Shown here: piece after piece, positions 1-8,978 of the stretch | Position numbering within the stretch: the first letter of the stretch is position 1 | Layout of the letters: each line of letters starts with the position of its first letter | DNA from: Pseudomonadales bacterium | GTDB lineage: Bacteria; Pseudomonadota; Gammaproteobacteria; Pseudomonadales; Azotimanducaceae | Reading direction: 5' to 3' | DNA length: 35,812 nucleotides | NCBI GenBank assembly: GCA_023300545.1 | Contig: JALZVT010000174.1 | Location: forward strand, 1-35,812 | The notes under the pieces: generated by a model | Databases searched by the model: none | Told to the model about the DNA's origin: nothing | What the model saw: the letters and a program-made list of their open reading frames with translations, nothing else | Position numbers and translations under genes: made by a program

Positions 1-1
1 C

Positions 2-130
2 CCTGCGCCCCAGCCGGAACCAGAGCCTGAACCTGAACCAGAGCCAGAACCACAACCTGAGCCACAACCAGAACCAGAACCACAACCTGAGCCTGAGCCT
101 GAGCCACAGCCAGATCCTCAGCCTGAACCG
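2..130 (+). repeat. Hexanucleotide-type low-complexity repeat coding a Pro-Glu/Gln linker
   Basis: About 21 degenerate copies of a CCN-GAR/CAR unit encode alternating Pro-Glu and Pro-Gln. The array extends beyond the left edge of the window, so its full length is unknown. Pro-X repeats of this kind form stiff, extended, periplasm-spanning linkers, as in TonB. Such arrays can change length by slippage; every change by a whole 6-bp unit would keep the frame. Confidence 0.9.
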
Positions 131-3100
131 GGCGTGCTCGAGGGCACCGTATTCTTTGACCCCAATCTCGACTCCGCACAAAACGCTGGCGAATTTGGCT
201 TGCTGGGTTGGTTGATCGAAGTATTTGATGACAGCGGCGCTTTGATCGGCACGACGACCACCGATGTCGACGGCAATTATCGGCTTGGTGAGTTACCGCC
301 GGCTGACTACCTGGTGCGTATTTCACACCCCGATTCCGGCGCGACCTGGCAAGAGCAAGGGGTGAGCGTGCCTGCCGGCGGCACAGTTCGTGTAGATCTG
401 CCCGTGGTCTCTGCGGGGCGCGTTTACGACAGCGTTACTCGCGAACTGGTGCCCGGTGTTACGTTGCAACTGATAAACGCAACAACCGGTGATGTATTGC
501 CCTCCGTGTGCCTGTTGCCCGGGCAGCAGAATCAGACGATTGGAGCAGATGCCGCCTATCGGTTCGATATTCGCCCCGGTGCTGACCCGGCCTGCCCAAG
601 CGCAGGCACGAGCTACGATATTGTGATTGCACAGGCGCCTGCAGCCTTTGTAGCCGGGCCCTCGATTCGGCTGTTGGCCGAGGCCCAAGAACTGTCGCTC
701 TCGGCATGTCTCATCGATGGTAACGGCGCACCCCCATGTGTGGTGCAAAGCAACTCGCTGCCGCCGACTGGTGGTCAGAACACCACCCACTTTCTGCGCC
801 TCAATAATGCGTTGGGTGATCAGACGTTTGCGAACAATCATTTACCCATTGATGCGGTTGCCAGTTTGGCAGCACCTGGCCTTCTGAGCCTGCAAAAATC
901 CACCAGCGCGCGCACGGTTGTCATTGGTGACCTGGTGCCATATCGCTTGCAGCTGCGCAATGACACCGTCGCGGATCAAAACGACGTGTTTTTGCGCGAC
1001 GATCTGCCCGCTGGTTTTGCACTGGTTGCCGATTCGGTGCAATTGCGTCGTGCTGGCGCTGACGGCCTGGTCGGCACCTCAGATGATGTTGTCTCGCCAC
1101 TGGCGAGTTCGGGCATCGACCCGGTCGAACTTGGACCGCTTGATCTGGTTGCCGGAGAAGCGATTGAAATCACCTACTTTGTTCGAGTTGGCGTGGGTGT
1201 CGTGCAGGGTGTTTACACCAACAGGGTTGTGGCGGAGCAAGGTGGTCTACCTGTTTCTGCTAGCGCGAGTGCGGTTGTGCAAATCACGGCAGACCCACTG
1301 TTTGAACAAACCACGATCATTGGCAAAGTGTTTGATGATAGAGATGCTGATGGTTGGCAAGATTCTGCAGCGGCCACTCGGCTGGTGTTAACAGGCGGTC
1401 CCTTTAAAAAGGCGTTTGAATTACCTGATATGCGCGGCCGTAAAGCGGCCAGCGATCCGCCACTGCGGGTGCAGACGGTGTTGCCGGGCGCTTTTAATTC
1501 GCCGATCACTCTGCGCACGGCTCAGGGTAGCTTTATTACGCTCGGTCTTGATGGCGAACTGCGTGAAAGCAATACCGGCCAGATGGCGAGTGGCCAGTCT
1601 GGACAGAAGTTGTCGATGCGCATTCTGGAAGAAGCCGGCAAGCCGGTTTTGGTGGTAGAAAACCTGGGCATTAATGAAAGCGGCATTCCCGGTGTCCGAC
1701 TTGCCACCGTTAGCGGCTTGCTGATCGAAACCGATCGTTATGGCCGCTATCACATCGCTGACATTGAGACGGGCAAGACGGCCCGTGGCGCTAATTTCAT
1801 ACTCAAGCTTGATCCAGCGAGCTTGCCTGATGGGTCGCGCATTATCAGTGAGAACCCGCGGGTTATCCGTGTGACGCCGTCGCTCATGTCGAGTGTCAAC
1901 TTTGCGGTTGGGATGCCGGAGCCTGAGTTGTTGCCGGTTGCAAGCCAACCGCCACCACAGGTGCTGGAAGTGGCTACGCGTGCGCAACGTTCAGACGTTC
2001 GCCCGGTGAATTTTGATACGGGTAAAACACGCATTCCCGATAACTACGCTGCAGCACTACAGACACTACTTGCCGAGTTTCGTGGTCGAGATAATTTGCA
2101 GCTGACCTTTGTCGGGCACGCTGATCCACGCCCGTTGGGTGGCTCACTGGCTCGGACCTTCAGAGACAACAAGGGTCTGTCTGCGGCTCGCGCCAAAGAA
2201 GTCGCCGACTTTGCGCGTTCGGTGCTCGATGTTCCCGAGTCTTTAGTGACTCATGAAGGCCGTGGCGCAAGTCAGCCCATAGCGACCAATACCACTCGCG
2301 AGGGCATGGCGGCTAACCGGCGGGTAGAGATTGAGGTGAGCTGGACAGAGACAACCGAACGCCGTGTGTTGGTTGCCGACCTGAACGCCGTGCCAGAGAT
2401 TGGCGAGCAAGAGGTTCAGTTTGCGTCGAGACAGCAGTTACCGCCGCTGCGCTTCAAGCCGGGTAGTTTGCAGATAGATCCAGGCAGCACAGGGATTGTA
2501 CGGCGCGCCATTGAACGTTATGGCAAGGCGGCGGTGCGACTTGAGGTGACAGGACATACCGATAACGTACCTGTAACGGGTGCTGATACCGCAGGCTACG
2601 CCAGCAACGAAGTGCTGTCGCTTGCGCGCGCCCAGGCTGTTGCGGATGAGTTGCGTGAGCGTTTTGATCTAGCGGCAGATGCGATAAAAACTCTGGGTAA
2701 GGGCGCTACGGAGCCCCTTGAGAGCAACGCGACAGCACAAGGTCGAGCGGCTAATCGTCGTGTTGAAATAGCGCTTGTGACCCAACAAACCGAGCGCGTA
2801 TCGCGGAGTTGGATTGAGCCACTGCAATCGACGCGTACGAGCTATTTGCCCCATGGCGGCAGAATCTGGGCCACCGAGCAGCCGCTAACTGTGTCACCCA
2901 AACTTAACGTGCTTGCTGCACAAGACCTTCTGGTAGACAGCAGTACACGTGAAGTGCTGGCACTGCCTGCCTTCAAGCTTTACAGCAACTACAATAATTT
3001 TATTAGCCGACAAGAACTGCGCTTGTTTGCTGCGAACGATACCGACATGACCCGCGTGCTTGCGGTGTTGCCGATAGCTGATGACGCCTCGGCACTGCAA

Positions 3101-6100
3101 TTGGACGACCTGACTCAAGGGCCTTTGCGCAACGTCTTAAGTCGTCGTAGTACCCAGGCCGTCGTGTATGTGTTGCGTGCCTATGGCACAGGTGACGCAG
3201 CAGAGCTTTACGACGAAACGGCGCCGCGAGTTTTGCGCGTGCGGCCTGTTCTGGGCGGTGCTCGAGGGCTTTCGAAGCGAAAAAGTCAGTCAACAACAGT
3301 TTGGGGCCTAGATAACCTGGCCCGGCAAAATATTCCGGTTGACGGTTCTCGTGTGCGTCTACATGGCATTGATGTGGGGGCCGATCAAACGCTAACCGTA
3401 GAGGGCGAGCAAGTGCCGCTATCCACAGACGGCAGCTTTGTATGGGAGCGACAGCTCCCGGTGGGCCAGCATTCATTGCAGGTTGACCTGACTAACGAGC
3501 GCGGCGAAGTACGCTCGCGGCTGGTGCCTGTGAGCGTGGATGGCAACTACCAGTTTATGGTGGGCCTGATAAATGTGGCGGTTGGCGAAAACAACATCAG
3601 CGGTAATACCGAGCCGCTGGCAGCGAACGACCACTTTGATGAGAAGGTGTTTGTAGATGGCCGGTTGGCGTTTTACGCCAAAGCCAAAATCAAAGGCAAA
3701 TACCTGATCACTGCCCAGCTGGATTCCACCGAAGACGAGCTAAAGAACTTTGGCGATAACCTGCGGCGGGAAGATCCGAGGCGGTTGTTTCGACAGCTTG
3801 ATCCGGATCGCTTTTACCCCGTGTACGGTGATGACTCGACAACCACCACCGACGTTGATACTCAGGGTGCCTTTTATGTTCGTGTCGAAGTTGATCGCAG
3901 CTCAGCAACCTGGGGCAACTACAACACGGGTTTGAACGACACCGAATTCACGCAGTACAACCGTTCGCTTTATGGTGCCAAGGTCGAGCACAAGAGTGAG
4001 GCCACCACCCAGCGTGGTGATGCCAAACGCAGCCTCACGCTCTTTGGCAGTGAAGCCCAGAGTTCAGCCGCCAGTGTTACGTTTCGAGCAACGGGTGGCT
4101 CGCTCTACTATCTGCGCCACACCGATATCGTGCAGGGTTCGGAAAAGGCCTGGATCGAAGTGCGCCGCCGTGACAGCGAGCAGGTGCTTGAGCGCGAAGT
4201 GTTGATCGAAGGTCGTGATTACGAAATTGACGATCTGCAGGGACGCATTATCTTGGCGCGACCTCTGGCTCAGGTAGTTAGTGATCGGGGTGCTGCGATT
4301 GTTCGCAGTTCCCCGCTCGAAGGCGATAACGTGTTCTTGCTGGTCGACTACGAATACGTACCGCTGAGTTTTGCGGCGGATGACAAGACAGCGGGCGGGC
4401 GCGGCAAGGTTTGGCTGGGTGATCATCTGGCCGTCGGTGCCAGTAAAGTGGTGGATGAGCGCTCTGGAACCGATTACGACCTGCAGGGACTAGATCTTAC
4501 GCTGCAGGCAGGGCGGGGTACTTACCTGCGGGCGGAATACGCGGAGAGTGAAGCACGCCAAAGCCTGGCCGCCTTCACGTCCTTTGATGGTGGTCTGTCG
4601 TTTGCGGCACGCGACAGTGGCGCTGGTGTGTCGCTAAAAGGTGAAGCGCTCGCCTTAGAAGGCCGCGTGAACCTTGGGGAATACAGCGACTCAGTGAGCG
4701 GCGATATTCGCGGCTGGTGGAAAGATCGCGACGCCGAGTTTTCTGCGGGGAGGCTTGCTCAGGGAATAGACACTAAAGATGTTGGTGTGGACATTCACGT
4801 TGAGTTTGGCGACAACCTGCGTTTTGACGCAGCGTACAACGAGCTTGATCGGGACGGCATTGGTAAAGACACCATCGCACGAGCGCAGATCGACGCTGAT
4901 CTTGGACGCTGGTCGGCTGGCGTAGAGGCGCGTTACGAAGACGTGCAGCGTGATCTGGGTGTGTCGGTTCTGAGCGGCAGCACGGGTGACGGTGAAGCGC
5001 TTATTTTGGGTGCGCGGGTTGGCTATGCAGCCAGCGATGACACTCAGGTTTATGTCTCGGGCCAGACTACCGCAGATGAACGTGGCAACTACGAAGACAA
5101 CGATCTGTTGAGTATCGGTATAGCCACCCAGCTTAACGAGCGTGCCGGTGTCAGTGTGGAGCTGAGTGATGGGGATCGTGGCTCTGCTGTAATCGGTGGC
5201 GTGCAATTTGCGGCCTCCCAAGCGTTGCAGCTGAACCTGAGCGGTGGTGTGGGTTCAGGTGCAACCTCTACCTTTGGCACCCGTTATAGCTATGGTGAAG
5301 GCTCGGAAATTTACGGCAGTTATGCCGTGGACCCTGATCGAACCGACGGACCACGCGATCAGCTCACCCTTGGACAGCGACGCCAGTTTGGTAATCACAC
5401 CAGTATCTTCACTGAATCTCAGTTTGGTAAAGGCGATCAATATTCAAGCACGGGCCACACGTTTGGAGTGGACTACACCGGTGTACAAGATTGGCTGCTG
5501 AGCGCCACGCTGTCGCGTAGCGACAACGATGGTGTGCTGTTTTCAGGGGACTCGCCAAGCAGCTTAGATGGTCAGTTGGTTAACTTTGAGCGTTTGGCAG
5601 CCTCGATAGGTGCGCGGGTTGAGCGCAACAACTATTCGCTAGCGACTCGCCTTGAATATCGAGAGGACGAGGCGAGCGCGCTGCACACCCGGCAATACCT
5701 CACTAGTAACACCTTTGGTTTGCAGGCAAGCCCGGCGCGACGTTGGCTCGGAAAACTAAACCTGTCATGGACCGATGATGAGTTGAGCGATGAGCGCAGT
5801 GCGCGGTTTGTTGAGTTTGACTTAGGGCACGCCTATCGACCGATCTGGAGCAACCGGCTTAATCTGCTGGGTAAGTACAGCTTCCTGTATGACTTACCGA
5901 GTCTCGGCCAAGGAATAGAGGCATCGCCGTTTTCCTCAGGCACCGCGTTTGGTGGTGGTGATTTCAATCGCACGGATCAGCGCGCCCACATCTTTTCACT
6001 GGAAGCTCTGTTTGCTGCTAACCCGCGCTGGGAGTTTGGCGCAAAGGTGGCACTCAAGCGTGGTGAGCAGCGGCTTGATCGCGATTCGGGCGGCTGGGAA

Positions 6101-6358
6101 ACCTTTGGCTTGCGACTGGGTGCCGTGCGTGCGCGTTATCACCTGAACAAACAGTGGGATGGCCTCATGGAGTATCGCTGGCTATCTGACTGGGAAGGTG
6201 ACGGGGTTCGTCATGGTGCCATTGCCGGGATCTATCGGCACCTGGGTGGTCATTTGAAAATTGGTGGTGGTTACAACTTTGCGGGTTTTGATGACGACCT
6301 GAAGTTCCAGGACTTTGACAGTCACGGCTGGTTCATTGATTTGATTGGTAAGTACTAG
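2..6358 (+). CDS. Giant OmpA-family surface/outer-membrane protein (5' end outside window)
   Basis: The open frame runs in from the window edge, so the N-terminus is missing; 2118 residues are visible. The GTG at 134 is internal, since codons from position 2 encode a Pro-Glu/Pro-Gln linker in the same frame. Order seen: linker (1-43), an SdrD-B/CarboxypepD-like Ig domain (about 45-110, ending in a G-N-Y-R-L element), a second Ig-like segment, a DUF11-like domain (about 300-430), a third 'GKVFDDRDADG' SdrD-B start, two tandem OmpA C-terminal domains (about 666-780 and 814-928), then a long region ending in many alternating-residue strands and a final aromatic Tyr. Both OmpA domains keep the GH(A/T)D, LS/LARA and NRRVEI elements used to bind peptidoglycan diaminopimelate. 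Known role of such domains is envelope anchoring; the barrel and any surface display are inferred. No close functional assignment is possible. Two glycosyltransferase genes follow. Confidence 0.9.
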   Translation, partial: PAPQPEPEPEPEPEPEPQPEPQPEPEPQPEPEPEPQPDPQPEPGVLEGTVFFDPNLDSAQNAGEFGLLGWLIEVFDDSGALIGTTTTDVDGNYRLGELPPADYLVRISHPDSGATWQEQGVSVPAGGTVRVDLPVVSAGRVYDSVTRELVPGVTLQLINATTGDVLPSVCLLPGQQNQTIGADAAYRFDIRPGADPACPSAGTSYDIVIAQAPAAFVAGPSIRLLAEAQELSLSACLIDGNGAPPCVVQSNSLPPTGGQNTTHFLRLNNALGDQTFANNHLPIDAVASLAAPGLLSLQKSTSARTVVIGDLVPYRLQLRNDTVADQNDVFLRDDLPAGFALVADSVQLRRAGADGLVGTSDDVVSPLASSGIDPVELGPLDLVAGEAIEITYFVRVGVGVVQGVYTNRVVAEQGGLPVSASASAVVQITADPLFEQTTIIGKVFDDRDADGWQDSAAATRLVLTGGPFKKAFELPDMRGRKAASDPPLRVQTVLPGAFNSPITLRTAQGSFITLGLDGELRESNTGQMASGQSGQKLSMRILEEAGKPVLVVENLGINESGIPGVRLATVSGLLIETDRYGRYHIADIETGKTARGANFILKLDPASLPDGSRIISENPRVIRVTPSLMSSVNFAVGMPEPELLPVASQPPPQVLEVATRAQRSDVRPVNFDTGKTRIPDNYAAALQTLLAEFRGRDNLQLTFVGHADPRPLGGSLARTFRDNKGLSAARAKEVADFARSVLDVPESLVTHEGRGASQPIATNTTREGMAANRRVEIEVSWTETTERRVLVADLNAVPEIGEQEVQFASRQQLPPLRFKPGSLQIDPGSTGIVRRAIERYGKAAVRLEVTGHTDNVPVTGADTAGYASNEVLSLARAQAVADELRERFDLAADAIKTLGKGATEPLESNATAQGRAANRRVEIALVTQQTERVSRSWIEPLQSTRTSYLPHGGRIWATEQPLTVSPKLNVLAAQDLLVDSSTREVLALPAFKLYSNYNNFISRQELRLFAANDTDMTRVLAVLPIADDASALQLDDLTQGPLRNVLSRRSTQAVVYVLRAYGTGDAAELYDETAPRVLRVRPVLGGARGLSKRKSQSTTVWGLDNLARQNIPVDGSRVRLHGIDVGADQTLTVEGEQVPLSTDGSFVWERQLPVGQHSLQVDLTNERGEVRSRLVPVSVDGNYQFMVGLINVAVGENNISGNTEPLAANDHFDEKVFVDGRLAFYAKAKIKGKYLITAQLDSTEDELKNFGDNLRREDPRRLFRQLDPDRFYPVYGDDSTTTTDVDTQGAFYVRVEVDRSSATWGNYNTGLNDTEFTQYNRSLYGAKVEHKSEATTQRGDAKRSLTLFGSEAQSSAASVTFRATGGSLYYLRHTDIVQGSEKAWIEVRRRDSEQVLEREVLIEGRDYEIDDLQGRIILARPLAQVVSDRGAAIVRSSPLEGDNVFLLVDYEYVPLSFAADDKTAGGRGKVWLGDHLAVGASKVVDERSGTDYDLQGLDLTLQAGRGTYLRAEYAESEARQSLAAFTSFDGGLSFAARDSGAGVSLKGEALALEGRVNLGEYSDSVSGDIRGWWKDRDAEFSAGRLAQGIDTKDVGVDIHVEFGDNLRFDAAYNELDRDGIGKDTIARAQIDADLGRWSAGVEARYEDVQRDLGVSVLSGSTGDGEALILGARVGYAASDDTQVYVSGQTTADERGNYEDNDLLSIGIATQLNERAGVSVELSDGDRGSAVIGGVQFAASQALQLNLSGGVGSGATSTFGTRYSYGEGSEIYGSYAVDPDRTDGPRDQLTLGQRRQFGNHTSIFTESQFGKGDQYSSTGHTFGVDYTGVQDWLLSATLSRSDNDGVLFSGDSPSSLDGQLVNFERLAASIGARVERNNYSLATRLEYREDEASALHTRQYLTSNTFGLQASPARRWLGKLNLSWTDDELSDERSARFVEFDLGHAYRPIWSNRLNLLGKYSFLYDLPSLGQGIEASPFSSGTAFGGGDFNRTDQRAHIFSLEALFAANPRWEFGAKVALKRGEQRLDRDSGGWETFGLRLGAVRARYHLNKQWDGLMEYRWLSDWEGDGVRHGAIAGIYRHLGGHLKIGGGYNFAGFDDDLKFQDFDSHGWFIDLIGKY

Positions 6359-6449
6359 GGGGTTGCTGAGGCGCTAGTTCTCTAGAGCAATAATTTTGCC
6401 GTTTTGGCATAAGGGCGCCTTGTTTACAGGAGGGTTTCTTCAAAGTGTG

Positions 6450-6521
6450 ATGAAACACACATCCCACTGGTGGCCGGCCAGCCGCTATAAAACGATCAAT
6501 GCTGGTATCGTTCGCGGGTGA
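6450..6521 (+). CDS. Possible 23-aa leader ORF coupled to the first glycosyltransferase
   Basis: A short frame starts at ATG 6450 (or the adjacent in-frame GTG 6447) and ends in TGA 6519-6521. That stop overlaps the GTG start of the glycosyltransferase at 6518 as GTGA. An almost perfect Shine-Dalgarno, AGGAGGG, lies at 6428-6434, 12-15 nt upstream of the leader start, whereas the glycosyltransferase start has no SD of its own. I infer translational coupling. The peptide is Trp- and basic-rich and unlike anything I recognise. The spacing is long, so the reading is tentative; the SD could instead reflect a different transcript structure. Confidence 0.35.
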   Translation: MKHTSHWWPASRYKTINAGIVRG

Positions 6522-7786
6522 AAAAACCAACTCTTTTAGCCGTTAATAATTACAACTACCCACGTGGTGGCGCAGAGGTTGTGTTCCTTGAACAAAACCG
6601 GCTGTTTGCTCGCGAGGGGTGGGACGTTGTGCCGTTTTGCATGACTCATCCAGACAATTTGGCAAGCCCCTACAGCGACTACTTTGTTGACGAAATTGAG
6701 TTTGGCTCAAACTATTCGTTGCTTGAGTCGATCGCTCGAGTGCCTAAGGTCATCTATTCCCGAGAGGCGCAGAAAAAGCTCAATCGACTGATTGATGCAA
6801 CGCAGCCAGATGCCTGTCAGTTACATAATATCTATCATCATATTTCCCCGTCGATTCTATCGACGCTTAGGTCCCGGGGCATACCTACGGTTATGACGCT
6901 GCATGATCTGAAGCTCGCATGCCCGTCGTACAAGATGCTCGCCAGTGATGGGATTTGTGAGCGCTGTAAGGGTGGCAAGCTGCGTAATGTCATTAAGCAC
7001 CGCTGCGTTAAGAATTCGTTGGCGTTGTCGACGGTGGTCTACCTTGAATCCAGCTTGCATCGAATGCTGGGTACCTATGATAAGTGTGTCGACACGTTCA
7101 TCGTTCCCAGCGAGTTTTTTAAGACCAAACTCACCGAGTGGGGGGTGGACCCCGCGAAGATGGTGCATGTACCGAACTTTGTTGACGCCAACGCTTTTGA
7201 ACCTGGTGAGAACGCCGGCGACTATTTTCTCTACTTCGGGCGGCTTGCTCCAGAAAAGGGTGTGGGTACGTTGCTGCAGGCGGCTGCAAAAGCTGGTGTG
7301 AAGCTGAAATTAGTGGGTACGGGTCCTGAGGACGAAGCGTTGAAAGCAGCCGCTGCGACGCTGAGTATTGACGTTGAATTTTGCGGTTATCAGACCGGTG
7401 CTGATCTGCACAATATTGTCCGTGAAGCGCGAGCCGTGGTGCTACCTTCAGAGTGGTATGAAAACGGGCCAATGAGCGTGCTCGAATCTTACGCACTCGG
7501 AACACCCGTGCTGGGTGCCGACGTCGGTGGTATTCCGGAAATGATTCGTGACGGCGAGACGGGAGGCATCTTTCCTAGCGAAGACGTAGACACGCTCGCA
7601 CAGGTGTTGGCTGACTATGCGGCCTTGGACGATGCGGTGGTTCGTGAACATGGCCGCACAGCACGCGAATGGGTGAGTGATGCCTATTCGTCAGCTCGAC
7701 ATTTCGAGCACCTGCAGGACGTATTTTCGAATTTGGGCGTGGGTTTAGGCCGCGGCCCTACAGTTGATTCTGGAACAGTACAGTGA
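6518..7786 (+). CDS. Glycosyltransferase family 4 (GT-B fold)
   Basis: This 422-aa cytoplasmic GT-B enzyme would transfer a sugar from a nucleotide-sugar donor to a glycan or lipid acceptor. The N-terminal acceptor domain begins with the strand and Gly-Gly turn typical of GT4 ('YNYPRGGAEVVF', about residues 12-23). The C-terminal donor domain starts near residue 238 ('YFGRLAPEKG') and carries the retaining-enzyme E-x7-E motif in 'ENGPMSVLE' near residue 320. A Cys-rich patch at about 133-160 (C-x14-C-x2-C-x12-C) resembles the small metal-binding insert seen in some GT4 proteins. The GTG start is chosen because the N-terminus matches the family; no SD precedes it, and it overlaps the stop of a short leader ORF. 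The next gene overlaps it as GTGA, so the two form an operon. Donor and acceptor cannot be told. Confidence 0.9.
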   Translation: MKKPTLLAVNNYNYPRGGAEVVFLEQNRLFAREGWDVVPFCMTHPDNLASPYSDYFVDEIEFGSNYSLLESIARVPKVIYSREAQKKLNRLIDATQPDACQLHNIYHHISPSILSTLRSRGIPTVMTLHDLKLACPSYKMLASDGICERCKGGKLRNVIKHRCVKNSLALSTVVYLESSLHRMLGTYDKCVDTFIVPSEFFKTKLTEWGVDPAKMVHVPNFVDANAFEPGENAGDYFLYFGRLAPEKGVGTLLQAAAKAGVKLKLVGTGPEDEALKAAAATLSIDVEFCGYQTGADLHNIVREARAVVLPSEWYENGPMSVLESYALGTPVLGADVGGIPEMIRDGETGGIFPSEDVDTLAQVLADYAALDDAVVREHGRTAREWVSDAYSSARHFEHLQDVFSNLGVGLGRGPTVDSGTVQ

Positions 7787-8895
7787 AAGTACTGGTGGTA
7801 GGGCTGCGCGGCTTTCCAGATATCCAGGGGGGTATCGAAACGCATTCCGAAAATCTGTACCCGCGTCTGGTGCAACTTGGTGTTGAAGTTGAAGTGATAA
7901 CACGCAGCACTTATTGGGGACCGGATAAGCCAGCTCAACACAAAGGCGTGACGCTGACGTCTCTCTGGACACCCGCGCACCCAAAGCTTGAAACTTTTGT
8001 GCACAGCTTTCTCGCCGTATTGATGGCTGTATTTAAACGTCCTGATGTACTTCATGTGCATGCAGTAGGTCCGGCCTTATTTGTTCCTCTGGCGCGGCTA
8101 GCGGGACTTAACGTGGTGGTGACTCACCATGGACCCGATTATGACCGAGAAAAGTGGGCACGTTTCCCCAGCTGGATACTGCGGGCGGGCGAGCGCTTAG
8201 GCATGCGATGGGCGCAATCTCGCATTGTGATCTCAAAAACGATTCAACAGTTGGTGGAGGCCAAGCACCAGCGTTCTAGCGACTTGATTCCAAATGGCGT
8301 TCCGCCGGCAACGCGAAGTAAGACATCGAATTGGTTGGTTGCCCAGGGCGTATCACCCGGTAAATACGTAGTACAGGTGAGCCGACTGGTGCCCGAGAAG
8401 CGGCAGTTGGATCTGGTGCAGGCATTCGAAGCCAGCGATGCCAGTTCAGCCGGCTGGAACCTGCTGCTTGTGGGCGCGTTGGATTCAGATGACGACTATC
8501 AAAATCAGCTGCGCGCAGCAGCGCTCGCCAATCCCCAAATTATTCTGACCGATTTTCAGACCGGGAAGGCGCTACAAGAGATTCTGACCCACGCTGGCGC
8601 GTTTGTGTTGCCATCGTCACATGAGGGATTGCCAATCGCACTGTTGGAAGCCCTGAGCTACTCGCTACGAGCGTTTGCCAGCGATATTCCGGCCAATCTT
8701 GAAGTGCCATTACCGGCGGGACAGTTTTTTGGTCTCGGCGATATTGCAGCACTTGCGGATTTACTGAGCGAGGCTTCTCGGAACACCTGGAGTGAGGCAG
8801 ATCGTGCTGGTGCGCTCGCGATTACTGAAAAATACGATTGGGATCTAATTGCCGAACAGACTCTGGCGGTTTACCAGCGCTCAGTCGAACACTGA
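7783..8895 (+). CDS. Glycosyltransferase family 4 with DUF1972-like N-terminus
   Basis: This 370-aa GT-B glycosyltransferase starts at a GTG overlapping the previous stop by 4 nt, indicating translational coupling. The opening 'GLRGFPDIQGGIETHSENL' (residues 7-25) is the signature of the DUF1972/rhamnosyltransferase-like group of GT4 enzymes. The donor-binding half begins at 'VSRLVPEKRQLDLV' (about 199-212), and the E-x7-E motif is 'EGLPIALLE' near 283-291. Members build exopolysaccharide, O-antigen or capsule units in the cytoplasm. With its partner it may act on the same glycan; no polymerase, flippase or export gene lies nearby, so the product is unknown. Confidence 0.9.
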   Translation: MKVLVVGLRGFPDIQGGIETHSENLYPRLVQLGVEVEVITRSTYWGPDKPAQHKGVTLTSLWTPAHPKLETFVHSFLAVLMAVFKRPDVLHVHAVGPALFVPLARLAGLNVVVTHHGPDYDREKWARFPSWILRAGERLGMRWAQSRIVISKTIQQLVEAKHQRSSDLIPNGVPPATRSKTSNWLVAQGVSPGKYVVQVSRLVPEKRQLDLVQAFEASDASSAGWNLLLVGALDSDDDYQNQLRAAALANPQIILTDFQTGKALQEILTHAGAFVLPSSHEGLPIALLEALSYSLRAFASDIPANLEVPLPAGQFFGLGDIAALADLLSEASRNTWSEADRAGALAITEKYDWDLIAEQTLAVYQRSVEH

Positions 8896-8978
8896 CGCGA
8901 TACCCACCTTTTCCCCCAGTTCATAGCCGGCCAGTCTGTCAGTAGTAAAACTCAGCCTCGCGGGAGAGAATCTTTGGC

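Noticed and set aside
2-130. Repeat array at the left edge considered as a CRISPR or VNTR locus.
   Set aside because: There are no spacers; the array is in-frame coding repeat for a Pro-Glu/Gln linker.
3003-3476. Open frame on the minus strand inside the giant OMP gene.
   Set aside because: It is a shadow of a strongly conserved coding frame, with no SD and no recognisable domain. The same holds for 4691-5221 and 323-841.
8896-8978. Possible LexA (SOS) box before polB, suggested by ctgt...cag near 8936.
   Set aside because: The two half-sites are 4 bp too far apart for the CTG-N10-CAG pattern.
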